Shown one piece after another: positions 38,454-47,723 of a stretch of 64,000 bases of DNA (the stretch's first letter is position 1; the number at the start of each line of letters is the position of its first letter). Below the pieces are notes generated by a model, which was not told where the DNA came from, did not search any database, and worked only from the letters and a program-made list of their open reading frames with translations. A program made the translations under genes and the position numbers. Source of the stretch: Listeria weihenstephanensis (GTDB lineage Bacteria; Bacillota; Bacilli; Lactobacillales; Listeriaceae); the NCBI RefSeq assembly GCF_003534205.1, contig NZ_CP011102.1:2058036-2122035 (forward strand), given 5' to 3'.

Positions 38454-38947
38454 AAAGTGATATCTTCCTCTGTTTGATGTAATCCATAGGCAACTGCGGC
38501 GGCTGTTGGTTCACTGATTAGGCACTCCACCTTAATCCCAGCAAGTGTCGCCGCGGTCATCGTCGCCTGTCTTTGCGCATCATTAAAATAGGCAGGTACA
38601 CTAATAACCGCTTCCGAACAATCCTCACATAAAAACTTTTCTGCATCTACGCGTAAATTTTTCAATATAAGTGAAGATAGTTCCACTGGTGTAAAAGAGA
38701 ATTGCCCCATTTTATATTTTTTCTCCGTTCCCATAAATCGTTTAAATGTACTTATCGTACGATCAGAATGCGTTAACAGGCGTTCTTTAGCAATCTCTCC
38801 AACCAAAATTTCACCATTATCATCCACACTAATCACCGACGGCGTCAAATTATTTCCAAAAACGTTCGGAATAATTTCCGCACGCCCATCTCGCCAGTAT
38901 GATACCAAACTATTTGATGTCCCTAAATCAATCCCAATTTTTCCCAT
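38447..38947 (-). CDS. HscC-type Hsp70, N-terminal part (frameshifted)
   Basis: 166 residues: IGIDLGTSNSLVSYW (first phosphate loop), IIPNVFGNNLTPSVISVD, ISVPAYFNDAQRQAT and EPTAAAVAYGLHQ. The frame then ends DITFW-stop, exactly where ITFLVVDLGGG would continue in the other frame. The missing base is in a run of five Ts. Possible explanations are an assembly error, a real null mutation, or -1 slippage. Good AGGAGG site before the ATG. Confidence 0.85.
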   Translation of the reverse strand: MGKIGIDLGTSNSLVSYWRDGRAEIIPNVFGNNLTPSVISVDDNGEILVGEIAKERLLTHSDRTISTFKRFMGTEKKYKMGQFSFTPVELSSLILKNLRVDAEKFLCEDCSEAVISVPAYFNDAQRQATMTAATLAGIKVECLISEPTAAAVAYGLHQTEEDITFW

Positions 38948-39056
38948 AGCTTCCTCCTAATTATGTATTCCTATCTATTATAACGGTTATTACATAGAAA
39001 AACTTTACATTTTATAAAAGTCCATATTTTTGTCACAATTAGGCACCAAAACAGAA

Positions 39057-39104
39057 AAATGCAGGCGCTCCAAAAATAAAAATTCTGGAACCCCTACATT
39101 TTTC
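39057..39104 (-). terminator. trp operon terminator
   Basis: Imperfect minus-strand stem AATGTAGGGGTTCCA / TGGAGCGCCTGCATT with a T tail, just after trpA. Confidence 0.65.
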
Positions 39105-39120
39105 TAAACTGCTTATATCA

Positions 39121-39882
39121 TTATTTTCTCGTTAATCCACTTGCACCTGCAATAAATTCGCTCAATTCCTCCATTTTCTGATCATGAAGCAGTTGTACAA
39201 CTTTACTACCAACAATAACGCCATCACACACGGCAGCAAATCGCGCCACATGATCCAGGTTTGAAATTCCAAAACCAGCTAAAACGGGAACTGGGCTTAT
39301 TTTTTTCAAGTAGGTTAGGTTTTCGTCAATCTTATCGCCAAACACCGCACGCTCACCAGTTGTCCCATTCACCGTTACGGCATAAATAAAGCCTTGTGCT
39401 TGATTTGCGATTAACTCCATGCGCTCTTTTGGGCTCGTCAACGAAATCAGCGGAATCAGGGCTATATCTGTATTTTCTATGTGAGGTAGGATGAAATCGC
39501 GATGTTCATACGGTAAATCCGGGATGATTAAGCCTTTGATCGGTGTTTTTTTAGCAAGTTCGATAAACTTTTCCACACCAAGGTGATAAATCGGGTTGAA
39601 ATAACTCATCACAACAAGCGGGATATCGATTTTGCTCGTCGTTAATGTTTCTAGAATTTGTTCTAAACTTATTTTATCGGCCAAGGCTCGCGCGCCAGCT
39701 TCTTGAATCACTGGACCATCTGCTACTGGATCGGAAAACGGGATGCCAAGTTCAATCGCCGTTGCACCAGCGTCACTGAGGAGCTGCATTTGATTTTCTA
39801 GTTGATCAAGGCCACCGTCACCTGCCATAATATAGGGAACTACCGCCAAATTGGCTTGTTCGATTGCTGCTTGTAACTTCAT
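39121..39882 (-). CDS. trpA: Tryptophan synthase alpha chain
   Basis: Cleaves indole-3-glycerol phosphate to indole for the beta chain. 253 residues with the alpha-family signature [15 protein letters not shown] (catalytic Glu/Asp) and [10 protein letters not shown]. The start overlaps the trpB stop by 4 bp. Last gene of trpEGDCFBA. Confidence 0.97.
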   Translation of the reverse strand: MKLQAAIEQANLAVVPYIMAGDGGLDQLENQMQLLSDAGATAIELGIPFSDPVADGPVIQEAGARALADKISLEQILETLTTSKIDIPLVVMSYFNPIYHLGVEKFIELAKKTPIKGLIIPDLPYEHRDFILPHIENTDIALIPLISLTSPKERMELIANQAQGFIYAVTVNGTTGERAVFGDKIDENLTYLKKISPVPVLAGFGISNLDHVARFAAVCDGVIVGSKVVQLLHDQKMEELSEFIAGASGLTRK

Positions 39883-41081
39883 TTGTCATCTCCTCCTTTC
39901 AAACGTGCGCGGATCTGATCTACATCTTTATCGCCACGGCCGGATAGGCAAACGACGATGCTTTCTTCGGGTTTCATTTTGCCAGCAAGTTCTACAGCGA
40001 AAGAGATCGCGTGTGAGCTCTCTAAAGCAGGGATGATTCCTTCGGTGCGGCAAAGCAATTGGAACGCTTCAACGGCCTGGTCATCGGTTACAGAGGCATA
40101 CTCCGCGCGTCCTTCGTCTCGTAAAAAGCTATGTTCCGGACCAATTCCCGGATAATCAAGCCCTGCTGAAATCGAATACGCCTCCTGAATTTGGCCTGCA
40201 TCATCTTGTAACACGTGCATCATCGCGCCATGCAAGACGCCAATTTCACCTTTGGAAAGCGATGCTGCATGAAAAGCCGTTTCCAGTCCAGATCCAGCTG
40301 CTTCAACGCCATACATTTTCACAGATGTATCATTGACGAACGGATAGAAAAGTCCCATCGAGTTACTTCCACCGCCAATACAAGCAACAAGCGCATCTGG
40401 TAAACGATTTTCTTTTTCGAGATGTTGCGCCCGTGCTTCCAATCCAATCACGCTTTGAAAATCGCGGACAATCTCAGGGAACGGATGCGGTCCAAGAACG
40501 GAGCCCATGATGTAATGCGTATCTTCCACATTTGCGACCCAATAACGGAGCGCCTCATTTACCGCGTCTTTTAGTGTGCCACTTCCGCCTGAAACACTGA
40601 CAACTTTCGCGCCAAGCAACTCCATTCGGAACACGTTCAACTGCTGACGGCGAATATCTTCTTCTCCCATAAAAATGGTGCATTCTAAGTTAAATAGAGC
40701 TGCCACAGTCGCTGTTGCAACGCCATGTTGACCTGCGCCCGTTTCTGCTACGACTTTCTTTTTGCCCATTTGGCGTGTTAACAAGGCTTGTCCTATGCAG
40801 TTATTGATTTTATGCGCTCCTGTATGATTTAAATCTTCGCGTTTTAAGTAGATTTTAGCGCCACCTGCATGCGCCGTTAATTGTTCTGCAAAATAAAGTG
40901 GCGACTCGCGGCCTACATAATCTCGCAAATAATAGCTTAATTCTTTTTGGAACGCCTCATCTGTTTTCGACATTTCATACGCCTCTTCTAGTTCTGTGAC
41001 GGCTTTCATCAATGTTTCCGGGACAAATTTCCCGCCATAATTTCCATAAAAACCTGCTTTGTTCGGTGCGTTATAACTCAT
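39879..41081 (-). CDS. trpB: Tryptophan synthase beta chain
   Basis: PLP enzyme joining indole and serine. 400 residues; PLP lysine in [10 protein letters not shown], phosphate-binding GGGSNSMG and LSGRGDKD near the end. It begins 2 bp after trpF. Confidence 0.98.
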   Translation of the reverse strand: MSYNAPNKAGFYGNYGGKFVPETLMKAVTELEEAYEMSKTDEAFQKELSYYLRDYVGRESPLYFAEQLTAHAGGAKIYLKREDLNHTGAHKINNCIGQALLTRQMGKKKVVAETGAGQHGVATATVAALFNLECTIFMGEEDIRRQQLNVFRMELLGAKVVSVSGGSGTLKDAVNEALRYWVANVEDTHYIMGSVLGPHPFPEIVRDFQSVIGLEARAQHLEKENRLPDALVACIGGGSNSMGLFYPFVNDTSVKMYGVEAAGSGLETAFHAASLSKGEIGVLHGAMMHVLQDDAGQIQEAYSISAGLDYPGIGPEHSFLRDEGRAEYASVTDDQAVEAFQLLCRTEGIIPALESSHAISFAVELAGKMKPEESIVVCLSGRGDKDVDQIRARLKGGDDK

Positions 41082-41083
41082 TT

Positions 41084-41692
41084 TCAGGACTCCTTTACTT
41101 TTTGAATGAATTGGATTATTTTCTTAGGATCTTTCGTGTTATTTGTTTCTACGCCAGAGGAGACATCGACGGCAAACGGTTGAAATTGCTTGATTGCTTC
41201 TGGGACATTGCCGGCGTTCAAGCCACCCGCGATGATAAGTCGTTCGCTTGGTAAATCGCTTTTCGCAAGTGCTTCCCAATCAAATACTTCCCCACTTCCA
41301 CCTTCAAATTGGGCAGCGGGCGCGTCGAGCAAGATCAAACTGTCTGGATACGCGGTGATATCACCAATGATCTGGCCATTTTTAACTGAGAACGCCTTTA
41401 TAGTTGGAATCTCTATTTTGGCTAGTTCCGCTGGCGTTTCTTGACCATGGCACTGCGCGATATCGAGTGGAACCATCGCCGCAATTCGGTTTATTTCCGC
41501 GGGACTTTCATTCACAAATACGCCCACTTTTTTCACGCTCGCTGGCATATCTTGCGCTAAAATTCGTGCCTGATCTGGCGTCACTTGGCGCTTACTCGCG
41601 GCGAATACAAAGCCAATCATATTTGCCCCGTTCGCGACCGCGATCTCGATGTCTTGGCGGTATTTCAACCCGCAAATTTTGACCTGCGTCAT
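41084..41692 (-). CDS. trpF: Phosphoribosylanthranilate isomerase
   Basis: 202 residues, beta/alpha barrel; [11 protein letters not shown] with the catalytic cysteine, GVFVNES and [12 protein letters not shown]. The start overlaps the trpC stop by 4 bp. Confidence 0.96.
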   Translation of the reverse strand: MTQVKICGLKYRQDIEIAVANGANMIGFVFAASKRQVTPDQARILAQDMPASVKKVGVFVNESPAEINRIAAMVPLDIAQCHGQETPAELAKIEIPTIKAFSVKNGQIIGDITAYPDSLILLDAPAAQFEGGSGEVFDWEALAKSDLPSERLIIAGGLNAGNVPEAIKQFQPFAVDVSSGVETNNTKDPKKIIQFIQKVKES

Positions 41693-42453
41693 CGGCGACT
41701 CACCTTCAAATCACTGGCAGCCTGCACCACATTATCCGCTCGCATTAGCGCTTCCCCAACGAGAACAACACGATACGATTTCGCTACACGAGCTACATCA
41801 GCAGGTTCACGGAAGCCACTTTCGCTAATATAAAACGCATCCGTTCGCGAAAATTCATCCGCCAAACGTTCACTCACCGCGATATCCACAACGAAACTAT
41901 GTAAATCACGGTTATTCACACCAATTAACTTAGCTCCAAGCTTCTCCGCCACATTTAATTCCGCTTCGTTGTGCACTTCTACCAAGACCTCTAAATCAAG
42001 TGAGGTCGCGTATCTATAGAGGCTTTCTAAATCTTGCTCTGACAAAGCCGCGACGATAAGCAATACGATCGAAGCACCAGCATTTTTCGCGCGCACCAAT
42101 TGTTTCTCGCTAATAATGAAATCCTTGCATAAAACAGGTATGCTAACCGCGCTCGCCACTGCCCGCAGATCCTCGATATCGCCTTTGAAAAAATGTTCGT
42201 CCGTTAGAACAGAAATCGCGCCAGCACCTGCTGCTTCGTAACTTTTCGCTTGTGCCACTGGATCGACATCCAAATTAATCGCCCCTTTTGATGGAGAAGC
42301 TCGTTTCACCTCAGCGATCAATTGTACCGCTTTTTCATTCGCCTTTAAAAAATCATAAAAATACGGTTTCCGACGTGGCAAACTCGCTTTTTCCAAAGGC
42401 ATTTCTGTAACTTCCTGCGCTTTTTTCGCTAAAATTTCTTCTAAAAATGTCAT
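41689..42453 (-). CDS. trpC: Indole-3-glycerol phosphate synthase
   Basis: About 254 residues; [12 protein letters not shown] (catalytic Glu and Lys), [15 protein letters not shown] and ISESGF motifs. The ATG at 42453 overlaps the trpD stop (ATGA) and has AAAGGAG upstream; the frame extends a few codons further. Confidence 0.96.
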   Translation of the reverse strand: MTFLEEILAKKAQEVTEMPLEKASLPRRKPYFYDFLKANEKAVQLIAEVKRASPSKGAINLDVDPVAQAKSYEAAGAGAISVLTDEHFFKGDIEDLRAVASAVSIPVLCKDFIISEKQLVRAKNAGASIVLLIVAALSEQDLESLYRYATSLDLEVLVEVHNEAELNVAEKLGAKLIGVNNRDLHSFVVDIAVSERLADEFSRTDAFYISESGFREPADVARVAKSYRVVLVGEALMRADNVVQAASDLKVSRR

Positions 42454-43469
42454 CCTACTAATCGCTCCTTTTGACAAGCTAGTAATTTCGTTAATTTTTC
42501 ATAGGCCGCACCGCTATCAATTAAATTGCGCGCCATTTCAATCCCCGCCTTAAGCGTCGCCACTTTGCCATGCGCCAGCAAACCTAGACCAGCGTTCAAA
42601 AGCACGGTGTCATAATATGCGCTCGGTTCCGCTTTTAACACCGACACCAAAATCTCCGCATTCCGTTTTGCATCGCCACCTTGAATCGCCTCTAATCCTC
42701 GACTTTCCAAGCCAACATCTTCCGGTAAAAAGGTATGCACAGTCACATCACCATTTTCAAGCAACGCATAATGATTCTCGCCAGCAAGCGAAGCCTCATC
42801 CATGAAACCACCGCCGTTCACAACAATCGCGCGTTTTCGTCCTAATTTCCCAAGAACCTGCGCGGTTTGTTCAAGCAAATCACGACGGTAAATGCCCATC
42901 AATTGCGTCTCTAATTTCACAGGATTTGTAAGCGGGCCAATCAAATTGAAAATCGTTGGCGTGTTCAACTCACGGCGCACCTGCATCACATATTTCATAT
43001 TCGGATGCACATGTGGCGCGAATAAAAACGCAATACCAGCATTCTCCAGTAAATATACCATATCCTCGGCACCAAGCGAAATATCAATGCCCAATTCCTG
43101 ACAAACATCCGCACTCCCTGACTTACTCGAAATGCTACGGTTACCATGTTTTGCAACCTTAATCCCCGCCGCCGCTAAAACAAAAGCAGACGTCGTACTA
43201 ACGTTGAAGCTAAGCGATTTATCCCCACCGGTTCCGCAATTATCCATCGTGTTTTCCGACGCAATCGGCAACTGTAGCGCCACACCTTGCATCGTCTGTG
43301 CAATCGCCTGCATCTCCTCAATCGTTTCTCCTTTTATTTTGAGGGCCATCAGAAATGCTGCAATTTGCGCCTGACTCAATTCCCCCGCAAAAATCGCTGA
43401 CGCTACAACCTGCATCTCTTCTCGCGTTAAATTTTGTTGATCATATACTTTCTGCAAGTAAGCTTCCAT
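42450..43469 (-). CDS. trpD: Anthranilate phosphoribosyltransferase
   Basis: About 339 residues; [17 protein letters not shown] (PRPP loop), [15 protein letters not shown] and FAPHVHP. The ATG at 43469 follows AAGGAGGGG and lies 29 bp inside the end of trpG. Confidence 0.97.
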   Translation of the reverse strand: MEAYLQKVYDQQNLTREEMQVVASAIFAGELSQAQIAAFLMALKIKGETIEEMQAIAQTMQGVALQLPIASENTMDNCGTGGDKSLSFNVSTTSAFVLAAAGIKVAKHGNRSISSKSGSADVCQELGIDISLGAEDMVYLLENAGIAFLFAPHVHPNMKYVMQVRRELNTPTIFNLIGPLTNPVKLETQLMGIYRRDLLEQTAQVLGKLGRKRAIVVNGGGFMDEASLAGENHYALLENGDVTVHTFLPEDVGLESRGLEAIQGGDAKRNAEILVSVLKAEPSAYYDTVLLNAGLGLLAHGKVATLKAGIEMARNLIDSGAAYEKLTKLLACQKERLVG

Positions 43470-44052
43470 CCTGATTCCCCTCCTTATTGACAATCGCCAC
43501 AAAATTCGCCATCATTTTTTTACCATCCAACGTTCCAATCGATTCTGGATGAAACTGCAAACCATACACTGGAAATCCGCGTAACTGCATCGCCATAATC
43601 TCGTCATCATCAAGCGACCGTGCCAAAATTTCTAACGTATCAGGAAATCCTTTCTTCTCCACGATCAGCGAATGATATCGCATGATTTCAAGCTCCTCAC
43701 CAAGGCCCGCAAAAATCGCGCCCGCCGTTTGCTTCATGTTGGAAACCTTGCCGTGCCTGATCGCATCCGCTTGACTCACCGTTCCACCGAACACCTCGCC
43801 GATCGCCTGATGCCCCAAACAAATGCCCAACATCGGCTTCTTATCCGCAAACTGCCGAACAACCTCTTCCAAAAGTCCCGCCTCACTTGGCTTCCCAGGA
43901 CCAGGTGACAACACGATTCCCGTCGCATTCGCCGCCACCTCCATCAAATCCACCGCGTCATTTCGGCGAACAACGACTTCTTCCGCGTATTCCGCCAAAT
44001 ACTGCTCCAAATTATACGTAAACGAATCATAATTATCGACTAATAAAATCAT
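43441..44052 (-). CDS. trpG: Anthranilate synthase, glutamine amidotransferase subunit
   Basis: 203 residues, class I amidotransferase: LVDNYDSFTYNL, SPGPGKPSEAG, nucleophile in GICLGHQAIGE, and QFHPES. The presence of trpG inside the trp operon fits Listeria; in B. subtilis the subunit is encoded in the folate cluster. Overlaps trpE by 4 bp. Confidence 0.96.
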   Translation of the reverse strand: MILLVDNYDSFTYNLEQYLAEYAEEVVVRRNDAVDLMEVAANATGIVLSPGPGKPSEAGLLEEVVRQFADKKPMLGICLGHQAIGEVFGGTVSQADAIRHGKVSNMKQTAGAIFAGLGEELEIMRYHSLIVEKKGFPDTLEILARSLDDDEIMAMQLRGFPVYGLQFHPESIGTLDGKKMMANFVAIVNKEGNQDGSLLAESI

Positions 44053-45416
44053 TTTCCAACCTCCAGTAACGCTTTGGCTTTTTGCAGCGTTTCTAAATAT
44101 TCACTCTCCGGATCCGAGTCATACACAATCCCCGCGCCCGCCTGCACATACGCCGTTTCCTGATGCAACACCATCGTCCGAATCGCCAGCGCAAAATCAC
44201 AATCCCCTTGATGCGTCAAATACCCAACCGCACCCGCATAAGGACCACGCTTTACATTTTCCCATTCATAAATCCGTTCCATCGCTCGAATCTTAGGCGC
44301 ACCACTCACCGTTCCTGCTGGCAACACCGATTTCAGCGCATCCATCGCCGTCAAGCCTGGTTTCAAAACCCCATCCACAACCGACACCAGATGCATCAAA
44401 AAGCGATATCGCTCAATCGTCAAGTAAACCGGCACACTCACGCTTCCCGTCACCGCAATTTTCCCGATGTCATTACGTCCCAAATCCACCAACATCCGAT
44501 GTTCCGCGAGTTCCTTTTCATCATGCAAAAGCTCGTCCGCCAAACGCTCATCCTCCTGCTTCGTTGCCCCACGTTTCCGCGTCCCAGCAATCGGATTCGT
44601 CACAACCACATCCCCCGTCACACTCACCAAACTCTCTGGAGAAGACCCAATCAACTTCGTCTCACCAAAATCAACGAAAAACAAGTACGGCGAAGGATTC
44701 AACAATCGCAACTTCCGATAATAATCAAACGCATCGCCCGCGAATGGCGCCTCCAAACGCTGCGATAATACAATTTGGAAAAAGTCCCCGTTCCTAATAT
44801 GCTCCTTCGCCCGCTCGACCTGCATCATATACTCGGCTTTTGTCACATTACTCGTATATTCCATCGGCGTCACCACAACATCCCGCATCTCACGTTCCCC
44901 CGCCGTCACCAACTGCTCCTGCATCCGATCAAGCGCCTCCCGCATCTCACTCTCCGTCCGATTCGAGTAACAATTATCCTGCACCAGCGTCATTTCCTCC
45001 GCCTGATGATCCATAATCAAAAACGACTCGTACAACATAAAATGAATATCCGCCAGTCCCTCGCGCGTTTCCCGCGGCATCTCACCCAAATCTTCATATA
45101 ACGCAATCGTGTCATAGCCAACATATCCAATCGCACCAGCCTCAAAAGGAAGCGAGTCTGCCATTTTTGGCGCCGTCCGAATCACCTTATCAAGCTCCGC
45201 CAGCGGATCAGCCACTATCTTCTCCACCCCATCCATCACGAATCGTTGCCCATAAACTTTTATCTCATGCACTGGATCCATCGCAATAATCGAATACCGT
45301 CCCGCATCCGCATCCCGCGCTGCGCCCTCAAGCAAAGCCTTATTTTTTCCATCCAATCGCTCATATGCCAAAATCGCCGTAATCGTATCCGCATTTATTT
45401 TTTTCGTTAATTTCAT
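44049..45416 (-). CDS. trpE: Anthranilate synthase, large subunit
   Basis: Makes anthranilate from chorismate with NH3 from TrpG. 455 residues with the chorismate-binding core (ANPIAGTRKRG-type VVTNPIAGTRKRGAT, LVDLGRNDIG, AGTVSGAPKIRAMERI). The N-terminal feedback region reads ALLEGAARDADAGRYS where most homologues have LLES, so tryptophan sensitivity may differ. First gene of the operon, behind two T-boxes. Confidence 0.96.
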   Translation of the reverse strand: MKLTKKINADTITAILAYERLDGKNKALLEGAARDADAGRYSIIAMDPVHEIKVYGQRFVMDGVEKIVADPLAELDKVIRTAPKMADSLPFEAGAIGYVGYDTIALYEDLGEMPRETREGLADIHFMLYESFLIMDHQAEEMTLVQDNCYSNRTESEMREALDRMQEQLVTAGEREMRDVVVTPMEYTSNVTKAEYMMQVERAKEHIRNGDFFQIVLSQRLEAPFAGDAFDYYRKLRLLNPSPYLFFVDFGETKLIGSSPESLVSVTGDVVVTNPIAGTRKRGATKQEDERLADELLHDEKELAEHRMLVDLGRNDIGKIAVTGSVSVPVYLTIERYRFLMHLVSVVDGVLKPGLTAMDALKSVLPAGTVSGAPKIRAMERIYEWENVKRGPYAGAVGYLTHQGDCDFALAIRTMVLHQETAYVQAGAGIVYDSDPESEYLETLQKAKALLEVGK

Positions 45417-45435
45417 CGCTCATTCCTCCAATTTT

Positions 45436-45735
45436 AGAATACAAAAAAGCCCCCTAAAGAACCCAGCCAAATTACTGTTTTCTTTAGAGGGCGAATAATC
45501 AAATACCGCGGTACCACCTCATATTGGAATCTTAATAATTCCATCTCATTCAAGTACGAATCACATACTCTATCTCTATAACGGGAGAACCCGGCAGCTC
45601 CTACTTACAATTGTTCAAAGCCACACGCGCAAGGACCACTTCAGCAAAATAACTTTATCAGTTCACACCAACCACTGATTCTCTGGAAAAATTATCTTTG
45701 CTTACTCTTCTCGCTTTATGTTTTAGTTTATTTTT
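45436..45735 (-). promoter_or_regulatory. Trp T-box leader, proximal copy
   Basis: Minus strand shows GGTGGTACCGCGGTA around 45504-45518, the stem I motif GTGGTTGGTGTGAAC, and specifier TGG (Trp) in GAAGTGGTCC near 45632-45641. The terminator GCCCTCTAAAGAA / TTCTTTAGGGGGC plus T run lies at 45445-45493. Confidence 0.93.
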
Positions 45736-45745
45736 ATAATTTATT

Positions 45746-45865
45746 GTTCTCATGCATATTGCAGTTCTCTGGATTTTCTGCTTCTTACTCGCTTACTGGT
45801 TGTTCTTGGTTAGCGTATAAGAACCGCTGATGGATTACATGCTCACTGCGTTCTCATGCATATTG
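45746..45865. repeat. 16-bp direct repeat in the linker between the two Trp T-boxes
   Basis: GTTCTCATGCATATTG occurs at 45746-45761 and 45850-45865, 104 bp apart, each with a palindromic ATGCAT and a following GTTCT. The linker (about 45740-45905) has no gene that I can see. Confidence 0.6.
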
Positions 45866-45904
45866 AGGTTCTAACTCAGCACACTACGCTTCGTAAGAAC
45901 CACA

Positions 45905-46200
45905 ACAAAAAAGGGCCTCCCTCCATATCTAAATAAACATTAGATAAGGACGGGAGACCCGTGGTGCCACCTTTATTAATCGAAAAACCGATTCACTCAA
46001 TCCCACAAATCACTATGGGGTGCCTTGTGTAACGATAAGGCCTAATCGCTAACTCCTACTGAGGAAAAATCCCGTTCAGTTTAGTTGCTCCGAAGTCCAT
46101 TCACATCATCTCTGCTACTGATTCACACCAACCATCAGCTCTCTTAAAACATCCATCATGTTACTTACTCTTCATCAACGCGTTTATTTAATATAGAATT
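45905..46200 (-). promoter_or_regulatory. Trp T-box leader, distal copy
   Basis: Minus strand: AGGTGGCACCACGGG around 45957-45971, stem I motif GATGGTTGGTGTGAATC, specifier TGG (Trp) in GTGAATGGACTTC near 46090-46102, and a terminator stem (about 45909-45960) with a T run. Same amino acid as the proximal copy, so two gates act in series. Confidence 0.92.
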
Positions 46201-46201
46201 C

Positions 46202-46230
46202 ATGATAGCGGATGTTCGCTTTAAAGTCAA
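46202..46230 (-). promoter_or_regulatory. trp operon promoter
   Basis: Minus-strand TTGACT (46225-46230), 17-bp spacer, TATCAT (46202-46207), just before the distal T-box. Confidence 0.75.
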
Positions 46231-46292
46231 GCATTTTTATAGTAAATTTTTCAATCGTCCAACCTTTAAAACAGGATTTCTCATTATACCAT

Positions 46293-46679
46293 TCATTTTT
46301 TATGATAAGTCAACGCCATCTGAATACACATCGAAATCTCCTGAATCGGCAAATCCGCTCTAGGATCCAGTATAATCGCCCTATTCCTGGAAAAATGCAA
46401 TGTATCTGAAAACATATCACGAAAAGTAGCAATTAATGTTGTTTGGCAATGAAAAAATAGCGCAATATTCTCTTCTTCAAACCGATCTATCCGTATTGGC
46501 GTACCACCTTTAACAACATAACTAGGCTGGCTCCACTTCAAGCTTTCTGCTACAGTGGCAATTGGTACAACCTGTTTTGCTAATTCCATAATCAGTTCCC
46601 GAATTTCCAGAAGTCGTTCTCGGTACGGATCAGGATATTGTTCAAAACGCAGTTGCATTTCATTATTCATTGTAGCCAT
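46293..46679 (-). CDS. DUF1801 (YdhG-like) protein
   Basis: 128 residues: ESLKWSQPSYVVKGGTPIRI, ENIALFFHCQTTLIATF and the end DLPIQEISMCIQMALTYHK are the DUF1801/YdhG-YjbR-type pattern. Function unknown. GGGAGGAGGC precedes the ATG. It lies between the RpiR gene and the trp promoter. Confidence 0.8.
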   Translation of the reverse strand: MATMNNEMQLRFEQYPDPYRERLLEIRELIMELAKQVVPIATVAESLKWSQPSYVVKGGTPIRIDRFEEENIALFFHCQTTLIATFRDMFSDTLHFSRNRAIILDPRADLPIQEISMCIQMALTYHKK

Positions 46680-46769
46680 CTTTGCCTCCTCCCATTAGTA
46701 CGTCACATATGAAAATAATATAGATGCTAATCCTGATTTCAGCCATTCCCAAATATATGTAGCTCCCTT

Positions 46770-47618
46770 TTACGATTCCCTAAACCGGTTCGTCGCTTCC
46801 CGTGACGCTCTAATCTGCTCAATCATCTCTTCATAATGATGCGATGCATAGAAATAGAACAAGATATCAATCACTAAGAATTGCGCTTGTCTTGAACTCG
46901 TCGCAGCGCTTCGGAGCTCGGTTTCTGGTGCACGTGATGTCTCTAACGCCACCGTTGCTTTTTGCTTTAATTTATTTTGTCCAAAACGAGTTAGACTCAG
47001 TAATTCCAAGCCATTGTTCAGCGCTTCATCCGCTAACTGCAATACTTCACTCGTTTCCCCACTATTGGAGACAGCGAAGAAAACCGCTTCTTTAGAACCC
47101 GCGGCAAAAGCCATCGCTAAAATATGGGGATCGGCAATCGCAATCGCATGTTTCCCTGCACGCATCCATTTTTGGGCGATATCCTCAGCGATCAACCAGG
47201 AAGCTCCAACGCCATACGCATAAATGGTGTCTGCTTGTTGCAAAATATCACACGCAAGCAGTACTTTTGCTTTATCAAGCTGCCCAACTGTATCGTTCAA
47301 CGTCTGTACCGTATTGGATACCAGTTTTCGCGTGATCTCCTCAAAATCCTCATTCGGCTCGATGTCATAATAACCCGTTTTTTCAGGTTGCACTAATTCA
47401 ACGGATAACTTCATTTTTAGCTCTGGAAAACCTTCTAACCCCATCGAATGACAAAAACGAATCACTGCAGCACCGCTCGCTCCAGAATTTTCAGCTAATT
47501 CGTGAATGGACATTTTTACAATTTTGCTAGGGTCTGCTAAAATCGCGCGACCAACTTTTGCCTCTGATTTCGGCAATTCTTCTAAAATACCTTGAATTCG
47601 ATTAATGACACTTCCCAT
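46770..47618 (-). CDS. murR: RpiR family regulator, MurR-like
   Basis: 282 residues: N-terminal RpiR helix-turn-helix (SIHELAENSGASGAAVIRFCHSMGLEGFPELKMKLSVEL) and a C-terminal SIS domain (YAYGVGASWLIAEDIAQKWMRAGK, AVSNSGETSEVLQL) that binds a phosphosugar. Following murQ and murP it should respond to MurNAc-6-P. It has its own promoter (about 47660-47689). The symbol is assigned from context and family. Confidence 0.85.
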   Translation of the reverse strand: MGSVINRIQGILEELPKSEAKVGRAILADPSKIVKMSIHELAENSGASGAAVIRFCHSMGLEGFPELKMKLSVELVQPEKTGYYDIEPNEDFEEITRKLVSNTVQTLNDTVGQLDKAKVLLACDILQQADTIYAYGVGASWLIAEDIAQKWMRAGKHAIAIADPHILAMAFAAGSKEAVFFAVSNSGETSEVLQLADEALNNGLELLSLTRFGQNKLKQKATVALETSRAPETELRSAATSSRQAQFLVIDILFYFYASHHYEEMIEQIRASREATNRFRES

Positions 47619-47659
47619 AATCTACGTTGCCACCTCCCTTGAATACATTCTATGCTTCA

Positions 47660-47689
47660 ATTATAACACGGAGTTAGCGCATACAACAA
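47660..47689 (-). promoter_or_regulatory. murR promoter
   Basis: Minus-strand TTGTTG (47684-47689), 18-bp spacer, TATAAT (47660-47665). Confidence 0.5.
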
Positions 47690-47723
47690 AAGAAGTGAGA
47701 CAGATTCGCCCCACTTCTTTGTT
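47686..47723 (-). terminator. Terminator after murP
   Basis: Minus-strand AAAGAAGTG / CACTTCTTT stem with a T-rich tail immediately after the murP stop, separating murR. Confidence 0.65.

Noticed and set aside
37254-38947. Calling the Hsp70 dnaK
   Set aside because: Too short (about 565 residues joined), lacks the DnaK-type lid, and the neighbours are not hrcA-grpE-dnaJ.
44163-44768. 201-codon plus-strand frame antisense to trpE
   Set aside because: Rich in His, Arg, Gln and Pro as expected from the complement of a coding gene; no ribosome site, and trpE is certain.
45746-45865. CRISPR-like repeat pair
   Set aside because: Only two copies, short unit, T-box linker position, no cas genes.
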